Positions 1-10,344 of a stretch of 64,000 bases of DNA are shown here, one piece after another; the first letter of the stretch is position 1, and each line of letters starts with the position of its first letter. A program made the position numbers and the translations under genes. The notes beneath the pieces were generated by a model. It was not told the DNA's origin. It searched no databases and saw nothing but the letters and a program-made list of their open reading frames with translations. The stretch comes from Bettongia penicillata ogilbyi (Eukaryota > Chordata > Mammalia > Diprotodontia > Potoroidae), in assembly GCA_023548195.1 (NCBI GenBank), contig JAJHZJ010000009.1, forward strand, positions 7,649,399-7,713,398. Direction: 5' to 3'.

Positions 1-95
1 ATATATGTAACTGCACATATGTGTATGTGTATATATGTACATGTATGTATATATGTATATATGCGTACATACGCACAATGTATATATAATAAAGA
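1..95. repeat. TA/TG-rich microsatellite
   Basis: Alternating purine-pyrimidine steps (ATATGT, GTATGT, ATATATG) run from the window edge to about base 90. It is an imperfect compound simple repeat and may continue to the left of the window. Confidence 0.85.
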
Positions 96-302
96 GGCAA
101 AATGGATAGATAGCCTTGGAATCAGAAAGTCGGGGAATCAAATCACATTTCACATATATTATGTAACCCCGAGCCTATTTTACTATTTAAAGAGTCCCCT
201 CTCCCCACTCCCAGGCAATTCTCTAAGTCATAAGTGGTAGAAAAGTTGCTGACCTTCATCAGTTAAGAAAATTTCCTGCCATGATGAGCACTACCAAATA
301 GA
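96..302 (+). mobile_element. MIR-type SINE, variant with CCCAGGCAATTCTCTAAG body
   Basis: A degenerate tRNA-like head (AATGGATAGATAGCCTTGGAATCAGAAAG) is followed by the block CCCAGGCAATTCTCTAAG and a TTTCCTGCC/ACCAAATAG tail. The same order recurs at 35235-35450 and partly at 4460-4640 and 30640-30850, which identifies one dispersed SINE subfamily. It is old and heavily substituted. Confidence 0.5.
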
Positions 303-487
303 TTAGGAAAAGGGTTGCTGTAAAACCTGATGCATAATCTGTGTTTTGAAGGAAGCTATGGATTCTAAAATGTGAAGGTGACCAGTATGTGTATTCCAGG
401 TCAGGAGTGGGGGTGGGTTATCTATGCAAAAGTGCAGAGGTGGGAGATTGAATTCTGAGTTCAGAATACAACAAGTAGATCATCCAA

Positions 488-556
488 TAGTTTGAACAGA
501 TTAGTACACTACCTAGCATATAGTAGATGTTTAATAAATGATTATTGAATTGAAAT
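488..556 (+). mobile_element. L2/MIR 3' tail fragment
   Basis: The segment reads CACTACCTAGCATATAGTAG then ATGTTTAATAAATG then ATTATTGAATTGAA. This is the characteristic 3' end of mammalian L2-type LINEs (CTGGCACATAGTAGG...AATAAATGTTTGTTGAATGAA). Only the terminal ~65 bases are visible. Confidence 0.6.
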
Positions 557-944
557 TTAAAAATAATAATAATCTAAATGAGACATTTTGGAAAGGTTCA
601 CCATATTGGAAAGGTTCTATTTAAAGTATCACCTAGGCCCAAAAGCTATGGTTTTCCTTTCTTTTCTCACAGCAGGTTTAAGTGCTATGTGCTTTCGTAT
701 TCAAAGACGTGCCATAATGTTTCAGCAGACAGTAATTCTTCATTCATTCAACATCACTGAGGAGAAATAGTTTCCACACAGGTGTCTTTTCCAGACACTA
801 ACCCCCTCTGGGTACCTGGACTTAGTTTTAGCACTTTTATTAGTAATCTCTCTAAATATTTTATGTGCTCCCTGGTCTTCTTAAGAAAGGATATATAATA
901 CAATTCAACTAAACATTTTCTGAGGGAGCAATGAGGAAAGACCA

Positions 945-1068
945 CTGAACCAGATTCTGGTCTTGGCTCTGACATGACTAGACGTGGGACTTTGGACCAC
1001 TTAGTTATTCTCTCTGGTCCCTCAATTACTTCATCTCTAAAATGAGGGAATTGGATTAGAATAAGGGA
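945..1068 (+). mobile_element. MIR SINE fragment
   Basis: CTTGGCTCTGACATG, GACTTTGGACCACTTAGTT and ATTACTTCATCTCTAAAATG match the MIR order 'tctgcctctgac ... gaccttgggcaagtcact ... ctcatctgtaaaatg' and end at GGATTAGAATAAGGGATC. Confidence 0.6.
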
Positions 1069-1190
1069 TCTTAACTTTTTTGTGTTGTGGAACCATTTGG
1101 AAGTCTGGTAATTGTTCTTCCAGTAGAAATAGTCTATGACTGATTCTGCAGCCAGTTTTTTGTTACAGTTTTAATAAGAAAGGCTTTCAT
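1066..1190 (+). mobile_element. possible hAT (Charlie-like) terminal fragment
   Basis: GGGATCTTAACTTTTTTGTG followed by TGGAACCATTTGGAAGTCTGG resembles the end of hAT elements with 'ggggttcttaacctttttt...tggaccccttt'. No second terminal repeat or 8-bp duplication was found, so this is a tentative fragment call. Confidence 0.3.
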
Positions 1191-1199
1191 TTTAATACT

Positions 1200-1390
1200 A
1201 TTGCATAGTCATTAGAGGATTAGAACTGGCATCAGAAAGGCCCAACTTTATATATCTGGTCTCAGATACTTACTGTTGTGTGGCCTTAGGGAAGTCATTT
1301 AACCTCTTGGTGTATCACCTTCCCCATCTGCAAAACAGTATCTATGGCCTCTAAGGTTTTTTACATGTCCATATCTACGATCTTACGATC
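1200..1390 (+). mobile_element. MIR SINE
   Basis: Typical MIR order is visible: TCTCAGATACTTACTGTTGTGTGGCCTTAGG, AAGTCATTTAACCTCTTGG, then CCCCATCTGCAAAACAG and a CTCTAAGGTT tail. No clear target-site duplication was seen. Confidence 0.65.
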
Positions 1391-1804
1391 AAATAATCCT
1401 TTCATCAGACTTTCATCAGAGCAAACTGTGACCCAGAGAATTTGATTGGCCCAAATTAACAAAGCTAGCTAATGGTTGGCTGAGATCCAACATCTCTTGA
1501 CATTCATTCTAGCTCTCTTTCCCCTAAAATGAAGTCTTGCTACCTCAATAGTAGTATAAGCACAGGTAGTCCAATTCTCTTAAAATTCCTGTTAGAATTC
1601 CATATGTTTACGGGCTATGGAAATAGGACTTTCAAGTCACAGTGCAATGTGACTTTTGAAGAAAAAAGTTATTTTCCATGTGTTTTTTAGCAGAAAAATC
1701 ACTTTAGTATGCTCATCTCTGCCTAGACCACAGTATTTCAAAAATTCTCAGCTACATTTTTTTGGTTGTTTTTTATGAGAAAAAGTTTTAGGCTGGCGAT
1801 GTGA

Positions 1805-2275
1805 GTCATGTAATCAAGCAATCACCAAGCATTTATTAAATACTTTCTATTGGCCAAATAGTGCTAGATACTAAGGAGATAAACAAAAAAAAAAAGGAAA
1901 TAGTTCTTGCCCTCAGTTTTGATCTTTGAGTCTTGTTAGGTAGTGGGAGGAAGGAGGAATATACCATGTATACATTTAAGTTTATGCAAAATAAAGACAA
2001 GGCAACTGGCTGGAAGGAGAAAGAGGATCAAGAAAGGTTTCATGTAGAACGTGACTTTTGAACTGGATTTTGAAGGAAATAGATTCTAAGAAGCAGAGAT
2101 GAGGTTGGACTGCATTCCAGTCCATGCAACAGCATGGAGAAAGGAGATGGAATGTTATGTGTGAGGAACAATCCAAAAGCCAGATTGACTGAGTTGTAGA
2201 GTGAATAGAGGGGAAACAATGCATCAGGAGACTAGGGAAGGTAGGTTGGACCAGGTGGTGAAGGTCTTTTAGTAC
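1805..2275 (-). mobile_element. L2-type LINE 3' region, antisense
   Basis: Antisense L2 begins at CAAGCATTTATTAAATACTTTCTATTG, continues through GTTCTTGCCCTCAG and then the 'recruitment' block TTTTGAACTGGATTTTGAAGG, GCATTCCAGTCCATG and TGTGTGAGGAAC. It ends near GGACCAGGTGGTGAAGGTC. The order matches the mammalian L2 3' end read on the opposite strand. An A-rich stretch near 1885 interrupts it. It has no reading frame. Confidence 0.6.
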
Positions 2276-2507
2276 CCTCTATGGAACTTGTTTTACATTC
2301 CTGCTTTCAAGTCCACATCTTGTATGGAAAAGGAAACCTATTCCAATGTGTTATACATTTCCCATGGATAGAAAAAATTCTACCAGTGCTGGAAGTGAAG
2401 AATGCAGACAGAACAAAAAAATTGTCCAACGTAACTCATGATTCATTTTCCCTTACTAGACGGAAGGACCTTTTTCAATGTCAATATCAGCTTTGTTAGG
2501 AGAGAAA

Positions 2508-2531
2508 ACACACACACATACACACACACCA
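2508..2531. repeat. (CA)n microsatellite
   Basis: A short, slightly interrupted CACACACATACACACACAC run sits directly upstream of the antisense tRNA SINE at 2555. Confidence 0.8.
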
Positions 2532-2554
2532 GACAGAAGTATTTTGTCATTATT

Positions 2555-2795
2555 TCAATAATTTCCAGTTGTGTCTGACTCTTTGCGACATCATTCAGGG
2601 TTTTCTTGGCAGAGACACTAGAGTGGTTTGTCATTTCCTTTTCCAGCTTGTTTTACAGATGAGGAAACTGAGGCAAACAGGGTTAAGTGACTTGACGAAC
2701 ATCACACAGCTAGTAAGTGTCTAAGGGAAGATTTGAACTCATGAAGATGAGTCTTCTTGACTCCAGAGCCACTGTGCCACCTTGCTGCCCTCAGC
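2555..2795 (-). mobile_element. marsupial tRNA-head CORE-SINE (MAR1/WSINE-like)
   Basis: On the minus strand the element starts with GGGCAGCAAGGTGGCACAGTGGC, a tRNA-like A-box region, then GAGTTCAAATC (B box). It continues through the MIR-like core CCTCAGTTTCCTCATCTGTAAAA and the 3' part with GACAAACCACTC and TGTCGCAAAGAGTCAGACAC. Nearly full-length copies occur at 6473, 29200 and 61185, which supports the boundaries. The exact Repbase name is uncertain. Confidence 0.8.
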
Positions 2796-2811
2796 AGAAG
2801 TATAAGATCGT

Positions 2812-2970
2812 AACATTTAGAGTTAGAGGAGACTTTGAAAATCAGTAAGTTCCCTTCTTTTCCCATCTTACTTTGTTGATGAGGACCCCGAAGTTCAGAA
2901 TGTGTAAATGATTACCCAAATTCACAGAGGGTCCAAGAGACAGAACCAGCAAGGACTCAAGCATGGATCT
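2812..2970 (-). mobile_element. MIR SINE, antisense
   Basis: ACATTTAGAGTTAGAGGAGACTTTGAAA, then GTTGATGAGGACCCCGAAG and AAATTCACAGAGGGTCC correspond to antisense MIR ('ctagagctggaaggga ... gatgaggaaactgaggcc ... caaggtcacacag'). Confidence 0.55.
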
Positions 2971-2984
2971 TAAGGTATCACATT

Positions 2985-3195
2985 TGAGGGTTAGCATGAA
3001 TGTTAGGTTCTGATCTCGGCTCTTTCATGTACTAGCTAAATAGCCTGGGCAAGACTTTTTCTGAGACTGAATTTGATCTGTAAGATAGGTTTCTGATCCC
3101 TACTCTGCCTAACTTCTCAGATTTGTTGTAAGGGTCAGATAAGAAAATGTAGACTAGAAAGTGAAATTACTTTGATAACTATAATGCAAGGGACT
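2985..3195 (+). mobile_element. MIR SINE
   Basis: GTTCTGATCTCGGCTCTTTCATGTACTAGCTAAATAGCCTGGGCAAGAC, then TCAGATTTGTTGTAAGGGTCAGATAAG and TACTTTGATAACTATAATGC follow MIR consensus order into its 3' part. Confidence 0.6.
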
Positions 3196-3447
3196 ATATT
3201 AATTCTGAGAAAATGCCTAGCACTTTAAAATAGTATAATACTATAACTGAAGACTTTTGTTTCAGAAAAAATTCTTTCAGTATTTAGTACAGTTCTGAGG
3301 CATGGAACACTATAGTTTCCCAAAAAACTGAAAGTCAGGATGCCCAGAGCACATGGAGAAATGAATGGTGTGTGTGACAAGGTGGTTAACACATTACAAA
3401 GGAGAAGATGAAAGTATGACATAAAAAATGTATAAATTAAAAAGAAG

Positions 3448-3934
3448 CTGCATTGGAATACTATCATACTATCAGAAATGATGAACAAGATCATTTCAGA
3501 AAAAACTGGACTTACATGAACTGATGCAGAGTAGAATGAGCAGAAACAGAAGAACCTTGAACACAGTAACAGCAATGTTGTACAATGAACTATTGTCAAT
3601 GACAGCTCAGCAATACAAAAATTCAAGACAACCTCAAAGGACTTAAAGTGAAAAACACTATCTGCCTCCAGAAGAGGAACAGATAGAATCTGAATACGGA
3701 CTGAAGCATACTGTTTTTCTTTCCTTGTTTTTTCTTTCTTTCCTCAAGTTTTCTTCCACAAAAAGAATTAAGGAAATGCTTTATGTGATTGAACATGTAT
3801 AACCTATTGTCTGATTGCATTTCGGGGGGGTGGGGAGAGAAAAGGTTAGAATTTGGAAGGTAAAAATTCTTTTAAAAATGAATGTTAAAATTGTTTTTAC
3901 ATATAATTGGGGAAAATAAAATATTATTAAAAAT
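3448..3934 (+). mobile_element. 5'-truncated L1 (end of ORF2 plus 3'UTR)
   Basis: The segment matches the end of marsupial L1: AACTGATGCAGAGTAGAATGAGCAGAA, ACACAGTAACAGCAATGTTG, a T-rich then G-rich tract (TTTCGGGGGGG) and the terminal ATGAATGTTAAAATTG. A polyadenylation signal AATAAA lies at 3915-3920. It is flanked by a 9-bp direct repeat AAAAAGAAG at 3439-3447 and 3935-3943, a plausible target-site duplication. A 133-residue antisense ORF across it (3225-3626) is a chance opening. Confidence 0.7.
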
Positions 3935-4084
3935 AAAAAGAAGAGGTGTTAAGAGATGAGAGTGTGAGGTAACTGATAAACAGCCCATTAGAATGCTCTC
4001 AATGGCCAAAGAGGTCCCAGAAGGTTCTGGGACTTGAACACAGAACTTCTGATTCCAAGGCTGTCTATCCATTCTGCCTCTTTA

Positions 4085-4190
4085 TCACGTATATACTTAT
4101 CTGTTTACATATCATATTCTCCACTCTCTCTCCTTGTGATCCCCCCATAGAAGGGTAAGAATTATTCTTTACCCTTTTCATGGCTAAGAA
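4085..4190 (+). mobile_element. possible L2 3' fragment
   Basis: ATACTTATCTGTTTACATATCATATTC ... CCCCCATAGAAGGGTAAG loosely follows the L2 3' order 'cttatctgtgtac ... ccctactagaatgtaagc'. Short and weak. Confidence 0.3.
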
Positions 4191-4221
4191 TCATACAGCC
4201 TGGGGAGGTATGGATAGATAG

Positions 4222-4405
4222 ATGATAGAATCATATAGCCAGAACTAGAGATGACTTCAGAGGTCATTTATTCCAGTTCCCTCGATTTAAAGAGAGAAAA
4301 GTGCAAGTATTTGCCCACTGAAGGAAACATACATAGTAAATAGTAGAATTGGGATTTGAACTCAGATCCCCTAATTCCAAGTTCCAGACACCTTTCATCT
4401 TCACA
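4222..4405 (-). mobile_element. MIR SINE, antisense
   Basis: GCCAGAACTAGAGATGACTTCAGAGGTCATTTATTCCAG, then TTTGAACTCAGATCCCCTAATTCCAAG is the antisense MIR order of 'agctggaagggacctcagagg' followed by 'gatttgaactcaggtc'. Confidence 0.6.
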
Positions 4406-4459
4406 GAACCATAAGTACAAATCATACATAATGTGTTGTTGCAAATTAATGTCAAGGAA

Positions 4460-4640
4460 TCAAGACAATGTAGCATAGTGGACAAGGTAAATCTATGTGA
4501 CTCTGGGCATGTCACTTAATCTCTCAATTCTAAAGGAAGGATATCAAGACTGTAAGTTACAGATGAGTGGCTGATCTAAATTGATGGAGGGAGTTTCCAT
4601 ACTGACTGCTCCTTATACCAATAAAAATACAGGTTTTGGC
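4460..4640 (+). mobile_element. MIR-type SINE fragment
   Basis: CATAGTGGACAAGG is a head remnant, then GTGACTCTGGGCATGTCACTTAATCTCTCAATTCTAAAGG and a tail TTTCCATACTGACTGCTCCTTATACCAATAAAAAT. It belongs to the same subfamily as the copies at 96 and 35235. Confidence 0.5.
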
Positions 4641-4699
4641 CAAAAATAGAGAGGAAAAAGCCCTAGCACCATAGGAAAATCCTCATGTAGGAAGTATCT

Positions 4700-4950
4700 G
4701 CAAAGCTTTTCTTTGAAGGAAGACAAGGATTCTAAGAGATGGAGGGGAGGAAGGAATGCAGTCCAGAAATGGGGAGTCTGTTCAAAGACAGGGAGGTGGG
4801 AAATGGAGGGTTATTTATTGACATCAAATAAATTAGCTTGGAGTGGAGGAAGCGTGAAAAGGAGGAAAATGGATAAAATAATGACCAAAGCAGTTGAATA
4901 CCACCTGATTGGCAGCCTTGCTCCATACCCATAGTCTTTACTGAGATCTT
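4700..4950 (-). mobile_element. probable antisense L2 3' fragment
   Basis: The text TCTAAGAGATGGAGGGGAGG, GAATGCAGTCCAGAAATGG and GCTTGGAGTGGAGGAAG resembles the antisense L2 block seen more clearly at 1805-2275 and 63195-63430. It is diverged. Confidence 0.35.
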
Positions 4951-5704
4951 CATAAGCATTATGTCCAGATGGAATTTGCATGGTGGGGAGGACTTGTAGA
5001 GTCAGAAAACATGGATTATTCTTGGCTCTGTCATTAACCAGCTGCCTTGCAGCTTCTCATCATTTTAGTCTCTTCTCACTAGTGAGAAAGAGAGGGCAGA
5101 CACTATATACCAACTTAATATAGGAGAAAACTGAGGCTGGGGGAGGTGGTGAAGAGTCTTGGTCAAATCCCATAGGATTGTGAGGAACATCAGATAAAAT
5201 AATGACTAGAATTTGTAAAGTACAAAACATACTAGAATTCAAGGGCTATTGTTACCCAACTATATACATCAGGAGAGCCAAGGTCAGGTTTGTATCTTCT
5301 ATAAATAATTTCCACATTGCTTTCAGACACCTACCTCGATGGTGCCTTCTATTCTTGGGCAGTTCTAAAGTTTACATTTCTGCCATTGCTGCCTTTCATT
5401 TTTCCATTTTTTTAAACTGTTGTTTTTCAAAGTTGCATTAAAGGCTCTTCTAAGGCTTATGGGGAAAGTTTATTTTCCATCCCCTCAAAGAATGGTCCAG
5501 GAACTGCCCAAGTTTAAGGGAATGGCTTTAAATTGTATTAGGAGGAATTTCGGCTGTGGAGAAAGATGACTTTTTGACATTTTGTTTTATCAGACACTTG
5601 TCTGTGGAGTTATCGTATCAGGACATCTTTAAACATAAATGTGTTTCTCTGCAGTGCGTGAGTATGTCTGCACTCATCTGACCTCTGGAGATTCTCTCTC
5701 ATTC

Positions 5705-5940
5705 TCAAGGTCGTATGGTGTAGTAGACAGAACCTGGGAAGCAGGATGAGCACTCTGATCAGTTATGGTCCCAGTTCTGACATTTATAGCTTGGGGAAGT
5801 CAATATGCCTCTAAGAGCTTTACTTTCCTATTTTTTTACATGGGGTTGCTAATAACTCTAGTGTTGAACTCACAGCGTCCAAAGAGATAATCTACAAAGC
5901 TCTTTGCTAATCTTCAAGTGTTACGTGAACATCACTTCTT
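5705..5940 (+). mobile_element. MIR SINE, near full length
   Basis: The head reads GGTCGTATGGTGTAGTAGACAGAACCTGGG, the core CTGACATTTATAGCTTGGGGAAGTCAATATGCCTCT, and the tail ACAAAGCTCTTTGCTAATCTTCAAGTG, in the MIR consensus order. Confidence 0.65.
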
Positions 5941-6109
5941 ACAATTCCCCTCAGCTGTTTTTATTCTCTCATCCACACTCTCTTGGATCCTGCCAGATTC
6001 TTTCAATTCATGGAAGTATTATGAAGATTCACTAAGATAATCGCTGTGACAATTCTTTGAAAAGATGAATATGTGCCACCAGATATAGTAGTGGCTTTGT
6101 TCTTAATGA

Positions 6110-6330
6110 ACTAATCAGTGCTTATTAAGTAATTACAATATACCAGTCATTATGTTAGGTTCTCGATCTATGAAGGCAGACAAAAGAGAAACAGTCCCTG
6201 TTCTCCAGCTTACATATTGAGAGAATTCTCACCCTCTAACCACAGAGAAGACTGCACTAAGACAAGATGGCAGGGGGGAGAGGGAGGGAGCAGGAAATGA
6301 AGACAGGGGGAAGCCAGTGGGTCTAGAGAA
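6110..6330 (-). mobile_element. L2-type LINE 3' region, antisense
   Basis: CAGTGCTTATTAAGTAATTACAATATACCAG then AACAGTCCCTGTTCTCCAGCTTACAT is antisense L2 ('tttattaagcacctactatgtgccagg ... cagtccctgccctcaaggagctcac'). Confidence 0.6.
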
Positions 6331-6472
6331 GTTCTCAAAATGTAGGCAAAAAACCCCTGGGAGAAGATGAGGGGTGAGGGGGTCTGCGAGTTCAAAACCA
6401 TTTTCATAATAATTTTTAAACATTATTTGCTATTAAATTACTTCTTCTGTTCCAGCTAAGCTTCTGTGAGAA

Positions 6473-6722
6473 GGGGCAGCTACGTGCACAGTGGATAGAG
6501 TACCAGGCCTGAAGGCAGGAAGATTCCTTTTCCTGAATTCATCTCTGGCCTCAGACACTACCAACAATGTGACTCTAGGCTAGTCACCTAACTGTGCTTG
6601 TCTCAGTTTCCTCGTCTGTAAAATGAGTTGGAAAATGAAACAGCAAAATACTCCACTATCTTAAAATTCTAAGTGGGGCCATGAAGGGTTGGACACTACT
6701 GAAAAGACTGAACAGCAAATTT
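6473..6722 (+). mobile_element. marsupial tRNA-head CORE-SINE (MAR1/WSINE-like), near full length
   Basis: It begins GGGGCAGCTACGTGCACAGTGGATAGAGTACC (A-box region), has CTCTGGCCTCAGACACTACC, GTCTCAGTTTCCTCGTCTG and TAAAATGAGTTGGAAAATG. It ends with the diagnostic GGGGCCATGAAGGGTTGGAC then ACTGAAAAGACTGAACAGCAAA. Confidence 0.85.
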
Positions 6723-6724
6723 GT

Positions 6725-7125
6725 GTGAAGTCAGATATCTTTCGGGTATTTCAACAAAAAGAAATGGTATGGCAACAGATTGAAAGCAAAAGCAGATATG
6801 ACCTTCCGGCTATTTTCTATTAAGCTGATATTAAAGAGATTTGCAAAAATATGTTTTAAAAAAATGCCACTCTTCTCAGCAATTTTTTTTTTGTTTTGGA
6901 AAGTAGCTATTTTCCATTAAACCAATCTTTTTTTGTATTAACACACAATGAATTTATTATTATTGTTTTTAAATGAATTAATAAGTTTTCAACTTTTGTC
7001 AGTTTTAATTTTTAATGTAATTAAACATCAATAGACATAATGCAAATAAACAAAGCTCTTTGGGGGCCTCAGTAATTTTTAACAGTGTAAAGGGATCATG
7101 ATACTAAACTGAGAACACTGATCTA
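6725..7125 (-). mobile_element. ancient hAT DNA transposon fragment (Charlie-like)
   Basis: Read on the minus strand it has a hAT-like end AGATCAGTGTTCTCAGTTTAG followed by GATCCCTTTACACTGTTAAAAATTACTGAGGCCCC and CAAAGAGCTTTGTTTATTTGC. Further in are GAGAAGAGTGGCAT and GCAAATCTCTTTAATATCAGC. I recall the same order in a Charlie-type element shared with placental mammals, which would make it older than the marsupial-placental split. The transposase frame is lost and the second end is missing. Confidence 0.55.
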
Positions 7126-7739
7126 GAATTATATAGTAGGAAGTTGATCATGGGATTCCAGTTGAAGACATTTCAGGGCCAGGATCTTTGTTAGAAAAAA
7201 TCCAGTTAAGCATGCATCCTGGCCCCTTGATGAAGATCTGTACTTGGCTGAAACGTCATCATGTCAGGACATGAAACTCATTTTTAGTCCCTGTGGCTGG
7301 AAGTGGGACTGGGACTGGATAGGTTGCATTGAAGATTATTAATGCTTAAGTCAGAAAGTCAACCACGCCGTGGCCCATTAGAAGAATAAGGAAGTGGTCT
7401 CTACCTCCATTTTGGGCCCTTCTTTTGGTGCCCATGATTCCTTTAACTTCCAGCAAGGTGGAAAGGTAGGATATTTTCTTCCTACCCTCCACCCTGACCA
7501 ATGATAATGGCAGCCACAAGCACATAATAGCTACAATATGTGCTTGATTAGATGAGCCTGGGCAAAATTTTATATTTCCTTCACTGAACACAGGTGATCA
7601 ACTAGCAGTTCTGAGAAATGGATCTTTCTAATTTTGGTGGTAAGTTAATAGATTGAAAATTCCTGGTGGGCAGCAGTTGCCCAAAGGGAAGTGATTGCCA
7701 TAAGTTCACTTCTCAGGAGAAAAGAATGCCATTTCCATG
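7126..7739. other. stretch without recognised features
   Basis: I see no gene, tRNA or convincing repeat consensus. Short ORFs on both strands lack domain-like composition. It may be unique sequence or repeats too old to recognise by eye. Confidence 0.5.
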
Positions 7740-8045
7740 AGACAGGCAGAGCTGAATGAATGAGACAGATAGATAGAGATAGAGTCAGAAAGACAGAGAA
7801 ACAGAGAGAAAGAGACAGAGGGAAAGAGACACAGAGAGAGAGACAGAGAGAGAGGAGGGGAACAAAAGGGGAGGAGAGGAAAGAGAGAAAACGGGAGAAA
7901 AAGAGAAAGAGAGGGAGAGAGGAAAAGAGAGGAAATGATGAAGGAGGGGGAGATAATTGGGGAGAAAGATGGGGAAAGGAAAAAGAGGGGGACAGAAAGG
8001 GAAGAGAAAGGAGTAAGAGATTAGGAAGACAGGAGGAAGAGTGAA
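7740..8045. repeat. purine-rich (GA/GACA)n tract
   Basis: About 300 bases are almost entirely A and G on the plus strand (AGACAGAGAGAAAGAGACAG, then GGAGGGGAACAAAAGGGG). The 94-residue Arg/Glu/Lys-rich ORF over it is a translation of the repeat and not a gene. Confidence 0.85.
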
Positions 8046-9055
8046 GAAACTTGAATCCCCTCTCTTTGGGGCTGGGACCCCTCAGCCTGAACCCAGACTT
8101 AATTGGGCCAATGACAGCTCAAGGGGTAGATACTTTACAACAGAAAACAGATCCCACCTTTGTTTTGAAAGTCCTCCCTGAACCTAGGGTTGGACAACCC
8201 TTTTCTGGATCTCAGCTGGCATGCCAAATGCACAGAGTAAAATTTAAAAATAATCAAGGTCTTAAAAAAAAAAAGTCCAGTTACAGTATTATCTTGATGA
8301 CCTTCATCAAGTTTGGATTCCTCAAGTGAAAGGGCATTGAAGCAAAGCAAGAATCAACTCTTTCCATCAACAATTTCTTTAAAATAGCCTGGGAGATTTT
8401 TTTTCAATTCCTGCAGAATTTATCTCAGATTTTCAAAGTTTGTAATTCTCACTTACAAAAAATTCCTCTCCCTCATCACCTGACCGAGCTTCTTCCTCTT
8501 ATTAAAGACTGGCATTTAAGAAAGATAAAATTTAGATCCGTATGTTACTAGGAAAAAATAACTGGGGTAGAACTCTTCTCCAGGTTTCCATGAAGATGTG
8601 GTACTTCTGATTTTAGACTTTAGAATACCTGAAGCCCTTTGAGTTCTCAAAGTGGGGTAGGAATAATCAAGCAAGATTTGTCAAGACAAGAGGTTAGAAG
8701 ACTGTCATGGAGTTAAATAATCTGTTTAATCACTCAGCAGGGCCAAAGATTCTAATAGACAAACTCATAAAGAATTGAAGCTGGATGTGACATTTACCAG
8801 TTACTTGTTGAATTCAAACGAATGGAACTGAATTGGATTGCATTGGATTTACACAAATTTGTCGATTCCAACCCATTTTATAGATGATCCAAGAGCATCC
8901 TTAAGACTCATTTAGGAAACTAAAAGGAGGGCCTTCTTATTAATTAATGTATGGCCTGATTAATTAGTAAGTTTCCTGTTATGAAAAATATTTAAGAAAA
9001 AACTCAAGGACCATTTGCTAGGGCTATTATAGAGGAAATTCTGGCATTTGATGTG
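8046..9055. other. stretch without recognised features
   Basis: No coding signal or clear repeat was identified. The 92-residue ORF at 8051-8329 ends in a poly-lysine from an A-run and looks accidental. Confidence 0.45.
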
Positions 9056-9059
9056 CTGA

Positions 9060-9335
9060 ATTGTAATATCAATAATAATAGATAGTATCTATAAAGTGTT
9101 TTAAGGTTTGGGAAGCACTTTATAAGAGAGATCTCACTTAATTGAGGAGAATAATGCTGTTAGGTAGGCGTTATTCTCCCTCTCATCTTGTAGAAGAGGC
9201 AAATGGAGCCCAGGAAAGTTAAGGTACTTGTCTAGGGTCACACAGCTAGTAAATGTCTGAGACAGGATTTTAAGTCAGATCTTTTTGACTCCAGGCTTAG
9301 CATTCTTTCTCCTACATCCCTTAGCTGCTTCAGTT
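9060..9335 (-). mobile_element. MIR SINE, antisense, near full length
   Basis: TATAAAGTGTTTTAAGGTTTGGGAAGCACTTTATAAG, GAAGAGGCAAATGGAGCCCAGG, TAGGGTCACACAGCTAGTAAATG and GACTCCAGGCTTAGCATTCTTTCTCCTACATCCC give the complete antisense MIR order, including the conserved core. Confidence 0.75.
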
Positions 9336-9779
9336 AGATGACATGAAAGATTCTTTCCCACTCAAAGACTTTGTATTTTCAGAACTTGACATTTAGCATC
9401 TTTTACCATCTAAAGCACATTAGAATAAGTGAAAAGAGTAGGCAACCACACCTTAAAGGGATGAGAGCTGAAGTTGAGGTTGTTGGGGCAGTCATGTGGT
9501 GTCTCATGTTCTCCATCTCCCATAGGTGGTCCCCTTCCATCATGGAACTATGACATTTGATCTCATTTCAACGTTTTAGATTTATAGCTTCAGCATCTTA
9601 GGGGCTGGGGTTTTTTTCATCTTTACAAAAAACATCTTTCATTAACAATTAGACCACCAGCAGAGCAGGCAGCGATGTCTCCATCGGAGTCATGTGGTCT
9701 TCAAAACTTATGTTTATGCCACAGGGATGTTTTGCTTGAGATTTTTCCACCTATTTAAAAAAAATGAAAATATGACCTT
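9336..9779. other. stretch without recognised features
   Basis: Nothing beyond short accidental ORFs and an A/T-rich composition was seen. Confidence 0.4.
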
Positions 9780-10040
9780 TTGCTGAAATATTTGATTATT
9801 TATTCATTCATTTGATTAGCATTTATTGGCATCTACAATGTGTCGGATACTGTGCTAATGTAAAGATCTTTTCAAAAGATAGCATTTTTAAAGTGTTTTA
9901 AAATACACTAAGATTCAGAAAAGATCCATATTTGTAAAGTATTTTGCAAACCTTAAAGGGGTAAAGCAAAAGACGGCTCTAGTCCTCAAGAAACTTACAG
10001 TCTTATATGGGGGGTGGGGATGCAAATATATACAAAACAA
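9780..10040 (-). mobile_element. L2-type LINE 3' end, antisense
   Basis: TTTATTCATTCATTTGATTAGCATTTATTGGCATCTACAATGTGTCGGATACTGTGCTAATG and later GGCTCTAGTCCTCAAGAAACTTACAGTCTTATATGG form an antisense L2 3' end. An A/T-rich ~110-base insertion (about 9860-9960) separates the two parts. Confidence 0.65.
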
Positions 10041-10044
10041 ACTA

Positions 10045-10330
10045 TATAAATGATGATAATATTTAACACTTACATAACTCCTTAAAGTTGGCAAAGCGCT
10101 TTACCTGTATCATCTCAGTGTATCCTCACAATAGCCTTGTGAAGTAGGTGCTATTATTTACTTCATTTTACATGTGAGGAAAGTGAAACACAGGTTAAGC
10201 GACTTCCCTGGGATGGGAGGTGGGGGTGTCACACAGCTCGTAAAGGTCTGAGGCAGGATTTGAAAGCAAATCGTCCTGTCTCCGCATGTATCAGTTGATC
10301 GATCCACTAGCCCATACCATTTGCTTCATC
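10045..10330 (-). mobile_element. MIR SINE, antisense, near full length
   Basis: GGCAAAGCGCTTTACCTGTATCATCTCAGTGTATCCTCACAATAGCC, GTGAGGAAAGTGAAACACAGG and CACACAGCTCGTAAAGGTCTGAGGCAGGATTTG are antisense MIR. A G-rich insertion (GGGATGGGAGGTGGGGGTG) interrupts the core at about 10210. Confidence 0.75.
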
Positions 10331-10344
10331 CAGTTAAATAACAT

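Noticed and set aside
3225..3626. 133-codon hydrophobic minus-strand ORF
   Set aside because: Much of it is antisense to an L1 3' end and has no matching family.
7760..8044. 94-codon Arg/Glu/Lys-rich ORF resembling an RS or KE domain
   Set aside because: It is translated purine repeat, with no codon bias independent of the repeat.
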